DNA from: Desulfobacteraceae bacterium | GTDB taxonomy: Bacteria > Desulfobacterota > Desulfobacteria > Desulfobacterales > UBA5852 | DNA: 50,536 nt | Assembly (NCBI GenBank): GCA_014237395.1 | Contig: JABZFP010000029.1 | Location: forward strand, 1 to 50,536 | Direction: 5' to 3' | Part shown: positions 21,201 to 28,985 of the stretch, one piece after another | Layout: each line of letters starts with the position of its first letter | Numbering within the stretch: the first letter of the stretch is position 1 | Program-made: the position numbers and the translations under genes | Notes under the pieces: generated by a model | The model's input: the letters and a program-made list of their open reading frames with translations, nothing else | Databases searched by the model: none | Told to the model about the DNA's origin: nothing

Positions 21201-21466
21201 GAGCTGCCGGAGGACGAGCTTTGTCCGGCAAGGTAGAGCATACCGGCCAGGCCGGTCATTTTCTGCTCGATGATCTGGGTCACCGTGTTTTCGACGGTCT
21301 CCGCCGAGGCGCCGGGGTAATAGGATTCGATGGCGATGGACGGCGGGGCGATGGGCGGGTACTGGGATATGGGCAGATTGTAGATGGCCAGCCCGCCGGC
21401 GCTCATCATGACGATGGCGATCACCCAGGCAAAAACCGGTCGGTCCAGGAAGAATTTCGATAACAT
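18287..21466 (-). CDS. RND multidrug efflux transporter, HAE1/AcrB family
   Basis: A full-length 1059-residue inner-membrane proton antiporter. It has the duplicated six-helix bundles and the two large periplasmic loops of AcrB. The proton-relay pair is intact as D408-D409 in GLLVDDAIVVVENV. The N-terminal MLSKFFLDRPVFAWV is typical of the HAE1 group, which exports hydrophobic and amphiphilic drugs, bile salts or dyes. It follows the membrane-fusion gene by 13 bp. The C-terminal tail is short and basic. Substrates cannot be named. Confidence 0.94.
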   Translation of the reverse strand: MLSKFFLDRPVFAWVIAIVMMSAGGLAIYNLPISQYPPIAPPSIAIESYYPGASAETVENTVTQIIEQKMTGLAGMLYLAGQSSSSGSSRIELTFEPGTDPDLAWSKVQNKLQLAMASLPDVVQRQGVKVSKSTRNYLIIIGLVSEDGSMNGDDLRDYAQSNLEKILSRVPGVGEVEAFGSQYAMRVWVDPDKLTNFHLTMADVIGALQVYNVEVSAGQFGGTPAVEGQRLNAAIVVQHLLQTPEEFAAIPIVTNPDGSVVRIKDIGRTELGTERYDVVAKNNGKPAAAMAIRQAAGANALDTAEAVKAKMEEMSRYFPPGMKVVYPYDTTPFTQVAIQEVVKTLFEAVLLVFVIMYLFMGTFRATLIPTIAVPVVLLGTFAVLGLFGFSINMLTMFAMVLAIGLLVDDAIVVVENVERIMAEEGLSPRDATAKSMDQITSALIGIGLVLAAVFGPMAFFPGSTGVIYRQFSLTIAAAMLLSVVVALILTPVLCAALLKPVPAGHQPADGAVFFLRPFFRWFDRAFAGFRDLYVKLVGRVLAKKVRYLLVFVLIVGAMGVLFQRMPTDYLPNEDQGIMLVQAMLPGNATLEQTDAVMDKVREHFLTREKEVVDSIMTIPGISFGGQGQNMGLAFVKLRDWDLRQRPDLKVTAVAGRAMGAFSQIKEAMVFAFPPPAVLELGNATGFDFQLLDRGGLGHDKLVEARNQLLGMAAQDPRLVKVRPNGMEDVPEYRIDIDWDKAGALGVPISSIHTTIAAAFGSSYVNDFIQAGRVKRVFVQADAPDRMLPEDLNKLYVRNTAGRMVPFASFAAGHWTQGSPRLERYNAFPSINIWGEPAPGRSSGEAMAAMEAIVAKLPQGIGFDWTGLSYQERMAGSQAPLLYAFSIFVIFLCLAALYESWPIPIAILLTLPLGAIGGVIASTWRGMPNDVYFQIGLLTTMGLTTKNAILIVQFARTRVDEGARLTAATLEAAKLRLRPIIMTSLAFGFGVLPLFLASGAGAGAQRAIGTGVLGGMVTSTVLVTIFAPLFYVMIYKALGKHRKRVTMKHTVENGSGGTVA

Positions 21467-21479
21467 CAGATCCCCTCCC

Positions 21480-22679
21480 CTAGTTGGACCCGCCGGCCGG
21501 CGGATTCGCGGCGGCCGGTTCAGCGCCGCCGATATTGAAAGGGACGGCCTTTACCCCGGTGCCGGGCCGCAGCATCTTCAGCCCTTCGACGATCACCCGG
21601 TCGCCGGGGGCCAGGCCTGCCGAAACCAGCCATTGGTCACCCACGGTGCGATCCACGGTAAGCATACGCAGCGCGGTCTTGCTTTCGGCATCGACGATCA
21701 GCGCCGTGGGATTTCCTTTCCGATCCCGGGAAACCCCCTGCTGAGGGACCAGGATGGCAGCCTGGTTGACGCCCTCCTTGATGACGGTTTGGACAAACAT
21801 GCCCGGCAGCAAGACACTGTCGGGATTGGGAAATACGGCCCGCAGGGTCACCGACCCTGTCGTGGGATCGACGCTCACCTCCTGGGATTGCAAAACGCCT
21901 GCGAGAGGATAGGCGGTACTGTCCGGCAAGATGAGGGAAACCGTCTCCTGACTGGCGTCATTCCGGTTCAAGCGCCCGTCGGCCAGGCGCCGCTTCAGCC
22001 GCAGCAGTTCGGTGGTCGACTGGGGAACGTCCACGTAAATGGGATCCAACTGCTGGATGGTCGCCAGGGCAACCGGCTGATAGGCCGTCACGATCGCCCC
22101 CTCGGTCACATTGGATCGACCGATACGCCCGGAAATGGGCGCCGTGATCCGGGTGTAGGCCAAATTGATGCGCGCCGTCTCCACGGTTGCCTTCCCGTAT
22201 TGGATATCAGCTTCCAATTGATGCAGTGCCGCGGCAACGTCGTCGTATTCCTGCTGGCTGACCGCCTTATCGGCCAACAATTCCTTGTAACGTTCAGTCC
22301 TGGACCGAATCGCCGGCAGATTGGCTTCCGATCGGACCAAAGCGGCCTCGGCATTTTTGAGCGCCGCGCGGAATGGGGCGGGATCGATCTGGTAGAGCAG
22401 GTCGCCGGCCTGCACATCCGTTCCTTCCGTAAAAATCCGCTTCTGGATGAGACCGTTGACCTGGGGCCTGATTTCAGCGATGCGATAGGCCGATGTCCGG
22501 CCGGGCAATTCCGTCGTCAGCAGAACCGGTTGGGGTTGCACTGTCACGACAGATACGGTCGGGGCCGCGGGCGGCATTGATGCCGCCTGCTGCTCAGGCT
22601 GGCAGCCTGCCATCAACAGGCCGCATAAGACGGCGGCGGCCAATCGTGTTATGAAAATCTTATGCGATAGCGGTTGCAT
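21480..22679 (-). CDS. RND efflux periplasmic adaptor (membrane-fusion) lipoprotein
   Basis: The 399-residue AcrA/MexA-type protein has a signal peptide ending in lipobox MAGC (Cys about residue 25). Two barrel-sandwich (lipoyl-like) half-motifs lie either side of a helical hairpin (about 100-170), and the beta-barrel domain follows. The TELPGRTSAYRIAEIRPQV region is characteristic. It links the inner pump to the outer channel. It is the first gene of the three-gene operon, and the inverted repeat at 22760-22806 is directly upstream. Confidence 0.92.
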   Translation of the reverse strand: MQPLSHKIFITRLAAAVLCGLLMAGCQPEQQAASMPPAAPTVSVVTVQPQPVLLTTELPGRTSAYRIAEIRPQVNGLIQKRIFTEGTDVQAGDLLYQIDPAPFRAALKNAEAALVRSEANLPAIRSRTERYKELLADKAVSQQEYDDVAAALHQLEADIQYGKATVETARINLAYTRITAPISGRIGRSNVTEGAIVTAYQPVALATIQQLDPIYVDVPQSTTELLRLKRRLADGRLNRNDASQETVSLILPDSTAYPLAGVLQSQEVSVDPTTGSVTLRAVFPNPDSVLLPGMFVQTVIKEGVNQAAILVPQQGVSRDRKGNPTALIVDAESKTALRMLTVDRTVGDQWLVSAGLAPGDRVIVEGLKMLRPGTGVKAVPFNIGGAEPAAANPPAGGSN

Positions 22680-22759
22680 AGGTGCTTTGCGCCTCCCGTT
22701 CGGATTGATTTGACGGTTAGTCCTCTGATATGGTTTGAAAAATAGCGCCCTATTAAGTC

Positions 22760-22806
22760 AAATCGTTATTTAAGATAAGATGCTTAGCGTATTTAAATTA
22801 CGATTT
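22760..22806. promoter_or_regulatory. Inverted repeat between the pump operon and divergent tetR, likely operator
   Basis: AAATCGTTATTTAA (22760-22773) and TTAAATTACGATTT (22793-22806) are inverted copies with a single mismatch, 19 bp apart. The repeat lies in the AT-rich gap between the divergent acrA-like and tetR genes, where a TetR operator is expected. Confidence 0.5.
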
Positions 22807-22886
22807 CAATCATTAATTTAAAACAGTCATTTGAATTTGATGTTCCGGACGTGCTTAGCGTTCCATATACCGGGGAGCAACCCATC

Positions 22887-23582
22887 ATGACCAAGCGAGA
22901 AGACGGCAAGGAAACCCGTAGGCGGCTGTTGATAACCGCCTGTGAGGTATTTGCGGAAAAAGGCTACCGGAAGGCCAAAGTGGCGGATATTTGCATCCAG
23001 GCCGGCGTGAACGTGGCCTCCGTGAACTATTACTTCGGGAGTAAACAGACCTTATATAAAGAAGCCTGGCAGCACGTACTCGAAAACTTCCAGGAACCGG
23101 TTCTGGCGGATACGGCCGGCGGCTCGCCGCAGCGTCGGTTGCGGCGCCATATTCAAACCCTTATCCAGAATTTTACCGCGGGCGGCGACATCGGCCTTTT
23201 CAGCCGTCTCTACTTGATGGAAATGGTCAACCCGAGCGGATTGATGCAAGATGCCTGGCACGAGATCATTGAGCCGCGCAGGCGGGAACTGCAGGATATC
23301 ATTCGAGGCATTGCCGGACCGGATGTGGGGGAGTTAGGCATAAGATTCTGCGAACTGAGCATCGTCAATCAGTGCCGCATGTTCGTGACGATCAAGAACA
23401 GCGATCTCGAATACATGCTGGACCAGCCCCTGAAACCGGATCTCATCAAACGACTGGCCGATCATATTGCCGACTTCTCTCTGGCAGGGATTCGCGCTGT
23501 CGGCACAAGGCGCGACGGACACCCGGAAGCCCCTGCAGCGGGTTGCGGCACTTCCCTCGCGGGGGACCCTCCAGACCCGTGA
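22887..23582 (+). CDS. TetR-family regulator, divergent from the RND operon
   Basis: About 231 residues from ATG 22887 (GGGAGC upstream); a longer frame starts at 22851 without a site. The helix-turn-helix is clear: ETRRRLLITACEVFAEKGYRKAKVADI, then NVASVNYYFGSKQTLYKEAW. The C-terminal half resembles the CerR/YbiH type (DUF1956-like), whose members control efflux genes in enterobacteria. The divergent position and the shared inverted repeat make it the prime candidate repressor of the pump operon and of itself. Confidence 0.82.
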   Translation: MTKREDGKETRRRLLITACEVFAEKGYRKAKVADICIQAGVNVASVNYYFGSKQTLYKEAWQHVLENFQEPVLADTAGGSPQRRLRRHIQTLIQNFTAGGDIGLFSRLYLMEMVNPSGLMQDAWHEIIEPRRRELQDIIRGIAGPDVGELGIRFCELSIVNQCRMFVTIKNSDLEYMLDQPLKPDLIKRLADHIADFSLAGIRAVGTRRDGHPEAPAAGCGTSLAGDPPDP

Positions 23583-23620
23583 TCATGACGGATCGGTCGA
23601 GGACGCAGATCGACACCGGG

Positions 23621-23959
23621 TTATTCGTTATAATCATCCCCGAATACAGCCAGTACGATCGTATGGCGCTCGTCCGCGCCTGTTTGCCGATCCGGTGCGT
23701 CGGTCCAAAAAATCCCCTGGCGGGCGGTTCTTTCAACGGCGAACCGTTTGTCGCGATAGCACTTGAGGCACACGAGCGGCTCCAGATTGCGGGTGGACGG
23801 TTGTCCTGAAAAATTATAGACGTCGCCGACCGGATCGCCCTGGCGGGAAACGCCGCATAGACGGGCACAGCCGCAATCGAGCTCGCGGAAGGCAACTCCC
23901 ACGGCATCGGTACGGGCGGCTATGATAATCTCAAAGAGTTCCGAATATTTATCAGTCAT
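23621..23959 (-). CDS. Small Cys-rich protein of unknown function
   Basis: The 112-residue open frame begins MTDKYSELFEIIIAAR and contains CGC-x3-C (about residues 29-35) and CLKC (about 65), a pattern that could bind zinc or an iron-sulfur cluster. No signal peptide is present. The ribosome-binding site is weak (only A/T-rich sequence precedes the ATG at 23959), so the start is uncertain. I do not recognise the family. It is convergent with the tetR gene. Confidence 0.45.
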   Translation of the reverse strand: MTDKYSELFEIIIAARTDAVGVAFRELDCGCARLCGVSRQGDPVGDVYNFSGQPSTRNLEPLVCLKCYRDKRFAVERTARQGIFWTDAPDRQTGADERHTIVLAVFGDDYNE

Positions 23960-24000
23960 TTAAAAAAATTACTAAAGTTGGTTACGGTTATGGGCGATAC

Positions 24001-24034
24001 ACTGTTTAAGCGTTTGCCAGAACGCTTGAACAGT
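24001..24034. other. Long perfect hairpin (14-bp stem)
   Basis: ACTGTTTAAGCGTT pairs with AACGCTTGAACAGT across a six-base loop; the only non-Watson-Crick pair is a U-G wobble when read as plus-strand RNA. That wobble favours a function as plus-strand RNA. No plus-strand gene is found around it. Confidence 0.6.
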
Positions 24035-24057
24035 CCTTTTCCAACCTCCTTGAATCG

Positions 24058-24088
24058 GGGGCGGTCGCCACCAACGACCGCCCCTTTT
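24058..24088 (+). terminator. Intrinsic terminator on the plus strand without an obvious gene
   Basis: GGGGCGGTCG and CGACCGCCCC form a 10-bp GC-rich stem with a 7-base loop, followed by TTTT. The U tract is on the plus strand, although the flanking genes are on the minus strand. It may end a small RNA that includes the 24001-24034 hairpin, or read-through from tetR; on the minus strand it could still act as a stem for the ACT gene. Confidence 0.6.
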
Positions 24089-24127
24089 CATTTGATGCGC
24101 TCTACGGCGCCCCCTCTCGGCCGGCCG

Positions 24128-24556
24128 TTAAAATTTTTCGGAGGCAATCAGGGGCGCCCCCTGGTCGGTCAACGCCTTGATCGCCCGATCCAAATCATCA
24201 AAGCTCAACACCATGGCCGCCTTTTCACACACGTCGTGAGCAGCAGCATACGTGTAGCGAAGTTCGAGCCCTTCGGCGTCCAGGATTTCCAGAATACGAT
24301 AAAGCCCTCCGGCGCGGTGATCCACCTCGACGGCCAGGACGTCTTCGACCTTGACGCTGAGACCACGGTTTTTCAGCACCGTCACCGCCGCTTGGGTATC
24401 ATCCACGATCATGCGCAGAATTTTATAGGGCGTGTCACTGTGCCCCACCAGCGAGTGCGCCCGAATGTTAATGCCGGCGTCGTGAAACAATTCTGTAACT
24501 TCCCGGAAACGCGCCAGTGCTTTCTCCATAAATACGGAAACCTGCCGTATACGCAT
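24128..24556 (-). CDS. Tandem ACT-domain protein
   Basis: 142 residues from ATG 24556 (GGGAGG upstream; a longer frame to 24595 has no site). It contains two ACT folds: RQVSVFMEKALARFREVTELFHDAGINIRAHSLV, then SVKVEDVLAVEVDHRAGGLYRILEILDAEGLELRYTYA. Stand-alone tandem ACT proteins bind amino acids as allosteric sensors. In deltaproteobacteria they often lie beside phenylacetate-CoA ligase or indolepyruvate oxidoreductase genes, which are absent here. Cytoplasmic; partner unknown. Confidence 0.85.
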   Translation of the reverse strand: MRIRQVSVFMEKALARFREVTELFHDAGINIRAHSLVGHSDTPYKILRMIVDDTQAAVTVLKNRGLSVKVEDVLAVEVDHRAGGLYRILEILDAEGLELRYTYAAAHDVCEKAAMVLSFDDLDRAIKALTDQGAPLIASEKF

Positions 24557-24912
24557 TGAGACCTCCCTTTTCAGCTGCGTCCTTGAAAAGGCCACGATCA
24601 GGGGTAAACGTCATCTGATGATCCCCATCATAGCGGGGAGCCATACCAACGATTGGAATCTTTGCCCCAATCTGGGGCCGGCTGCAACCTTTTCTTTTCA
24701 GCTGCCGCCCGGCAATGTGCTAAAAATTACATTTTTGGCTCAAAAGCGCCAACTTAACGACAACAATGTAATATTCTTAAAGGGTCCTATTGCCACGGCA
24801 TTAGGCTATACTTTTGATATTATATCATTTTTATTCATTTTCCAGGCGATCTTCCTCCTGGCATGTTTATTGATAGGTGTATAGTGGACCATTAGATTCG
24901 AGGAGGGACATC
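24557..24912. other. Intergenic region, no convincing gene
   Basis: An 88-codon open frame (24618-24884) ends in a hydrophobic helix (ISFLFIFQAIFLLACLLIGV) but has no ribosome-binding site and no recognisable product. The AT-rich part near 24720-24890 probably holds the promoter of the zinc-ribbon gene; no clear -35/-10 pair was identified. Confidence 0.35.
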
Positions 24913-25122
24913 ATGGTGACCAAAAAGAGGGTTGAAAACCGTTCGTCTTCCAATATCAGCAAGCCGAACCGCCGGTGCAGCATCTGCGGCAAAAAAATGA
25001 AAACGCCTCAAGAAACGTTAACCATCGATAACATCCAATACTGCGATGCCTGCTACCATGACAGTTTCTTTGCCAATGCCAGGAGCAGCCATCGCCTGAC
25101 AATGGATTGCTGCGACGGCTGA
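24913..25122 (+). CDS. Small zinc-ribbon-like protein
   Basis: 69 residues with a strong ribosome-binding site (GGAGGG before ATG 24913). Two CxxC pairs, CSICGKKM and CDACYHDS, are 22 residues apart and suggest a single zinc knuckle; a further CC pair lies at the C-terminal end. The N terminus is basic (VTKKRVENR). Such proteins may bind nucleic acid or other proteins, but the family is not recognised. Monocistronic, with hairpins and a terminator following. Confidence 0.6.
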   Translation: MVTKKRVENRSSSNISKPNRRCSICGKKMKTPQETLTIDNIQYCDACYHDSFFANARSSHRLTMDCCDG

Positions 25123-25130
25123 TGGCGGCT

Positions 25131-25167
25131 CACCCCGGCCGGGGTGATCGCTATCCGTCAGCGATCC
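25131..25167. repeat. Two adjacent hairpins after the zinc-ribbon gene
   Basis: A perfect 16-bp palindrome, CACCCCGGCCGGGGTG (25131-25146), is followed at once by GATCGC-TATCCGTCA-GCGATC (25147-25167). No U tract follows either. They may stabilise the 3' end of the upstream mRNA. Confidence 0.45.
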
Positions 25168-25359
25168 CCCGGATCGGCCTGCTCCCTCCGCCGCCCCCTG
25201 ACGAGAATGAACCGATAATCACGCCTCGGACGGAACAAGCCACTGCCGTCCAGCATGCCCCCGCCCAAAAAAGAATTGACAGAATGCGGATCCTTGCCGG
25301 ATAATTCCGTTCCGTGTTACGCGGTCATCCCACCACCGCGACAACATCCGAACCAGATC

Positions 25360-25386
25360 ACCTTCCCTTCGGGGCGAGGTTTTTTT
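25360..25386 (+). terminator. Intrinsic terminator before lnt
   Basis: ACCT and CCC arms pair with GGG and AGGT around a TTCG tetraloop, with a small bulge, and are followed by seven T residues. It ends transcription coming from the zinc-ribbon side, and its position shows that the lnt start codon must lie further downstream. Confidence 0.65.
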
Positions 25387-25427
25387 ATGGCCGGAGACCG
25401 GCCTCAAAGGGGCACCGCTTGGCCGAC

Positions 25428-26993
25428 ATGACCATGACCCATCGACCCATCGACCGCTCCAAATTGTTTCTGTCGCTCCTGTCCGGGGTCCTGATGACAG
25501 CCGCTTTTCCCCGCACGGGGTGGCTCTGGGTTGCCTGGATGGCTTTGATCCCCCTGTTGCTGGCCTTGCGCGACATTTCGGTCAAAGACGGATTCCGTCT
25601 GGGATGGCTTTGCGGCCTCATCCACGCCCTTGGTCTCCTCTACTGGTTGTCCCATACCATGAGCACCTATGGCCATCTCCCGATTTATCTGACCATCGGC
25701 ATCCTACTCCTTTTCAGCACCTACATCGGTCTTTACACGGCGATATTCAGCACCCTGATCATCTATCTCGGCCGCACCCCCATGCGCGCCCTGCTCATCG
25801 CCCCCCTGCTCTGGGCGGCCCTGGAATATCTGCGCAGCTTTCTTTTGAGCGGCTTTACCTGGGGTTATCTTGGCCATTCCCAGTATGCATGGCTAACCCT
25901 GATCCAGAGCTCCGATCTCTGGGGGGTCTACGGCCTATCGGCGTTGATCGTCCTGTTCAACATGGCCCTGTTTTTTTTGATCCTGTCCCGTACCGGGAAA
26001 ACCTGGCAGGGCCTGTCGATTCCCCGCCCGCTGGCTTGGCGGGGAACGCTCCTGGCCATTTTGTGCCTCTCGTCGACCCTGATCTACGGCTACGTCCGCT
26101 TGGGGCAAATCGAACGACTGAGCGCCGAAGCGCCCCATCTGACAGCAGGTCTGGCCCAGGGCAACATCCCCCAGGCCGAAAAATGGGACCCGGCCTTTCA
26201 GATCGCCTCCACCAAACAATACATCAAGCTCTCCGGTCAGCTGGGGCCGCAAAAACCCGATCTCATCGTCTGGCCGGAAACCGCCACGCCCTTCTACCTG
26301 TTTCACAACCAGGCCCTGACCCGCATGGTTCAGCGGGGTGTTCAGAACGCAGGCAGCGCGCATATCATCGGCAGCCCCGCGGTCCGCAAATCGGACGACG
26401 GCATCGCTTACTTCAACAGCGCCTATCTCCTCGATCCCCAGGGCAACCCCCTGGCCCGCTACGACAAGGCACACCTGGTGCCCTTTGGCGAATATGTCCC
26501 TTTCAAGAAATGGCTGCCCTTCCTCGGTAAAATCGTCGCCCAGGTGGGCGACTTTCATGCCGGTCCCCCCGGCGGCATTCTGGAATACGACGGCCACCGC
26601 ATCGGTCCCCTCATCTGCTACGACGGCATCTTCCCCAATCTGGCCCGGGCGGCCGTCAACAATGGCGCCGACCTGCTGGTCAACCTGACCAACGATGCCT
26701 GGTACGGCCGCACCAGCGCCCCCTACCAGCATCTGGTGCAATATGTTTTCCGGGCCGTTGAAACCCGGCGCAGCCTGATCCGGGCGACCAATACGGGAAT
26801 CAGCGGCTTCATTCACCCCACCGGGCGCATTGAAAACACCACCCGCCTGTTTGAAAGCGCGGCCCGCATCCAGCCCGTTGCCTGCCTGAAGACGCGGAGC
26901 CTCTATGTCCGCGTGGGGGATACCTTTGCGCGGGTCTGCCTGGCAGTGGTCGTCGGGCTGGGTCTGCTGCAGCGCTTCCGCCGGAAGTCGTAA
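25428..26993 (+). CDS. lnt: Apolipoprotein N-acyltransferase
   Basis: 521 residues from ATG 25428. Earlier in-frame starts fall before or inside a terminator, so they are unlikely; no strong Shine-Dalgarno helps the choice. The N-terminal half has six to eight membrane helices, and the C-terminal half is the carbon-nitrogen hydrolase domain, with catalytic triad E284 (WPETATPF), K347 (YDKAHLVPFGEYVPF) and C397 (LICYDG). The enzyme adds the third acyl chain to lipoproteins at the inner membrane. The window contains two lipobox proteins of the efflux operon that would be substrates. Confidence 0.93.
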   Translation: MTMTHRPIDRSKLFLSLLSGVLMTAAFPRTGWLWVAWMALIPLLLALRDISVKDGFRLGWLCGLIHALGLLYWLSHTMSTYGHLPIYLTIGILLLFSTYIGLYTAIFSTLIIYLGRTPMRALLIAPLLWAALEYLRSFLLSGFTWGYLGHSQYAWLTLIQSSDLWGVYGLSALIVLFNMALFFLILSRTGKTWQGLSIPRPLAWRGTLLAILCLSSTLIYGYVRLGQIERLSAEAPHLTAGLAQGNIPQAEKWDPAFQIASTKQYIKLSGQLGPQKPDLIVWPETATPFYLFHNQALTRMVQRGVQNAGSAHIIGSPAVRKSDDGIAYFNSAYLLDPQGNPLARYDKAHLVPFGEYVPFKKWLPFLGKIVAQVGDFHAGPPGGILEYDGHRIGPLICYDGIFPNLARAAVNNGADLLVNLTNDAWYGRTSAPYQHLVQYVFRAVETRRSLIRATNTGISGFIHPTGRIENTTRLFESAARIQPVACLKTRSLYVRVGDTFARVCLAVVVGLGLLQRFRRKS

Positions 26994-27145
26994 CCCGCCC
27001 GATCCGCCCTGACCCCATATCTCCCTGGTTTGCCGAAACCAGCGAGAATGGCTTGAAGAATCCCCGCCCCTGCACTATGATTAGCATGCCATTGATGGCC
27101 GCCATGCGCGTGATAATCAACGCTGAAAAAAAGGAGTGCTGAACC

Positions 27146-28253
27146 ATGTCTGCCGAAATCAAACAAACCCTCCATGAAGTCCGCAACCGCCTCCACCAGA
27201 TCCGGGACTATCTTTGACCTCGCCACCAAGGAAGACCGCCTCAAGGAAATCGAATCCATCATTGCCAAGGAAGGCTTCTGGGACAACCCGGAACAGACCA
27301 AACCCCTGTTGAGGGAACGGACCGGGCTGGCCGCCAAAATCGACCAATTTCACGCCCTCGCCCGCGAGATCGAAGACAGCGAAATGCTGCTGGAGATGGC
27401 CATCGAGGAAGAGGATAACGCCACCCTGGCGGAAATCAGCGCGACCCTTAAAGGCGTCAGTGGCACCATTGAACGCTTTTCGCTGGCGCTCATGCTGGAC
27501 GGCGAAAACGACAACTGCAATGCCATCGTCTCCATCAATGCCGGCGCCGGCGGGACCGAAGCCCAGGACTGGGCCGAAATGCTGTTTCGCATGTATGCCC
27601 GCTGGGTCGAGCGCAAAGGCTACCGGTCGGAGATCATCGACCTTCAGCCGGGGGATGAAGCCGGCATCAAAAGCGTAACCTTCACCGCCGAAGGCGAAAA
27701 CGCCTACGGATACCTCCAGGCGGAAAAAGGCGTCCATCGGTTGGTGCGGATCTCGCCGTTCAATGCCAGCGGCAAACGGCACACCTCCTTTGCTTCGGTC
27801 TTTGTCTATCCGGAACTGGATCAGGAAATCGAAATCGATATCGACGAAAAAGACTTGCGTGTCGATGTCTTTCGCGCCAGCGGCGCCGGCGGACAGCATG
27901 TCAACAAGACCAGCAGTGCCGTTCGCATCACGCATCACCCCACGGGCATCGTGGTCCAGTGCCAGCAGGAAAAGTCCCAGCACCGCAACCGGGATCTGGC
28001 CATGAAAGTGCTGAAGGCCCGGCTGTATGACCACGAAAAGCAGAAACAGGACGAGGCGCTGCAGGAAATTCACGATAACAAGGCGGATATCGCCTGGGGC
28101 AGCCAGATCCGCTCCTATGTGCTGCACCCCTATCAGATGGTCAAGGACCACCGCCTTAACAAAGACGTCGGCAACGTCAACGAGGTCCTAGACGGCGGAC
28201 TGGACCCTTTTATCGAAGGATGGCTGCTGTCGAAGCGGCAGGCCGCGCGATAA
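27146..28253 (+). CDS. prfB: Peptide chain release factor 2, with programmed +1 frameshift
   Basis: The gene starts at ATG 27146 (AAGGAG upstream). Codons 1-23 end at CTT, followed by the in-frame stop TGA (27215-27217). Reading then continues +1 from GAC 27216 to 28253, giving about 368 residues. The RF2-specific SPF anticodon-like motif (SPFNASGKRHTS) and the GGQ motif (GAGGQHVNK) are both intact. The coding sequence should be recorded as a join of 27146-27214 and 27216-28253. Low RF2 favours frameshifting and so raises RF2, the classic autoregulation. It recognises UGA and UAA; UGA is also the probable Sec codon in this window. Confidence 0.95.
27212..27218 (+). promoter_or_regulatory. RF2 programmed frameshift site CTT-TGA-C
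   Basis: The slippery CTT codon, the TGA stop and the following C match the classic E. coli element. The upstream anti-Shine-Dalgarno-binding sequence is weak here (CCGGGACTAT instead of AGGGGGTAT), so stimulation may be lower. Confidence 0.9.
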
Positions 28254-28389
28254 CAGGCATGGCGCTTCTCAGGAAACAGAGTGATCGAACCGCCACTGTC
28301 CCTCTACCCCGGTTGACGTGCCGAACCATGTCAGGCCAAGCACAGGCCGTCGGCATCCTTTATGCTCGAACCCAACGGAAATCAGTGCC

Positions 28390-28980
28390 GTGAACGTTAT
28401 CGACCCCCTTCGCATCATCGGTGATTACTACCGGCCCGGATCGGCCGCCTACGACATGCTGGTGCGCCACGGCGAACAGGTGGCCGCTAAAGCGCTGGCC
28501 GTGGCGGCGCATCTTGCATCCGAGGGGATCGATGAAACCTTCCTGCATCAAGCGGCCCTGCTGCACGATATCGGCATTTTCATGACCGACACCCCATCCC
28601 TGGGCTGTCATGGGGATCATCCGTATATCTGCCACGGCACACTGGGCCGGGAATTGCTGGAAGGCAGAGGTCTCGACCGGCATGCCCTGGTGTGCGAACG
28701 GCACGTCGGTGTCGGGCTCAGCGCCGCGGATATTCAACGCCAAAAACTGCCCCTGCCGGTGCGGGACATGCGCCCGCTGACCATCGAAGAAGAGATTATC
28801 TGCTACGCCGACAAATTCTATTCCAAGAATGACCGCCAGAACCAGGCCGCACGCACTGCGACCGAGATCATGGCCATGCTCCGGCGTTACGGCGAGCCGC
28901 CCGTCCAAAAATTCCAGGCCTGGGTTCGAAGATTCGAAAACGGGGTCCGGCGGCCGTCACCGTCCGGCCACACAGGGTAA
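28390..28980 (+). CDS. HD-domain phosphohydrolase
   Basis: About 196 residues from GTG 28390; a GTG at 28318 is an alternative, and neither has a strong ribosome-binding site. The HD signature is ALLHDIG, with further His/Asp ligands in SLGCHGDHPYICH, ERHVGVG and ICYADKFYSKN. Small HD proteins hydrolyse nucleotides or other phosphate esters with a bound metal; the substrate is unknown. It ends 5 bp before thiE-thiL, so it may be co-transcribed with thiamine synthesis. A role in nucleotide or thiamine-intermediate clean-up is speculation from position. Confidence 0.75.
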   Translation: MNVIDPLRIIGDYYRPGSAAYDMLVRHGEQVAAKALAVAAHLASEGIDETFLHQAALLHDIGIFMTDTPSLGCHGDHPYICHGTLGRELLEGRGLDRHALVCERHVGVGLSAADIQRQKLPLPVRDMRPLTIEEEIICYADKFYSKNDRQNQAARTATEIMAMLRRYGEPPVQKFQAWVRRFENGVRRPSPSGHTG

Positions 28981-28985
28981 GGCCT

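Noticed and set aside
24618..24884. An 88-codon frame with a hydrophobic C-terminal helix
   Set aside because: No ribosome-binding site and no family resemblance; the region is AT-rich promoter-like DNA.
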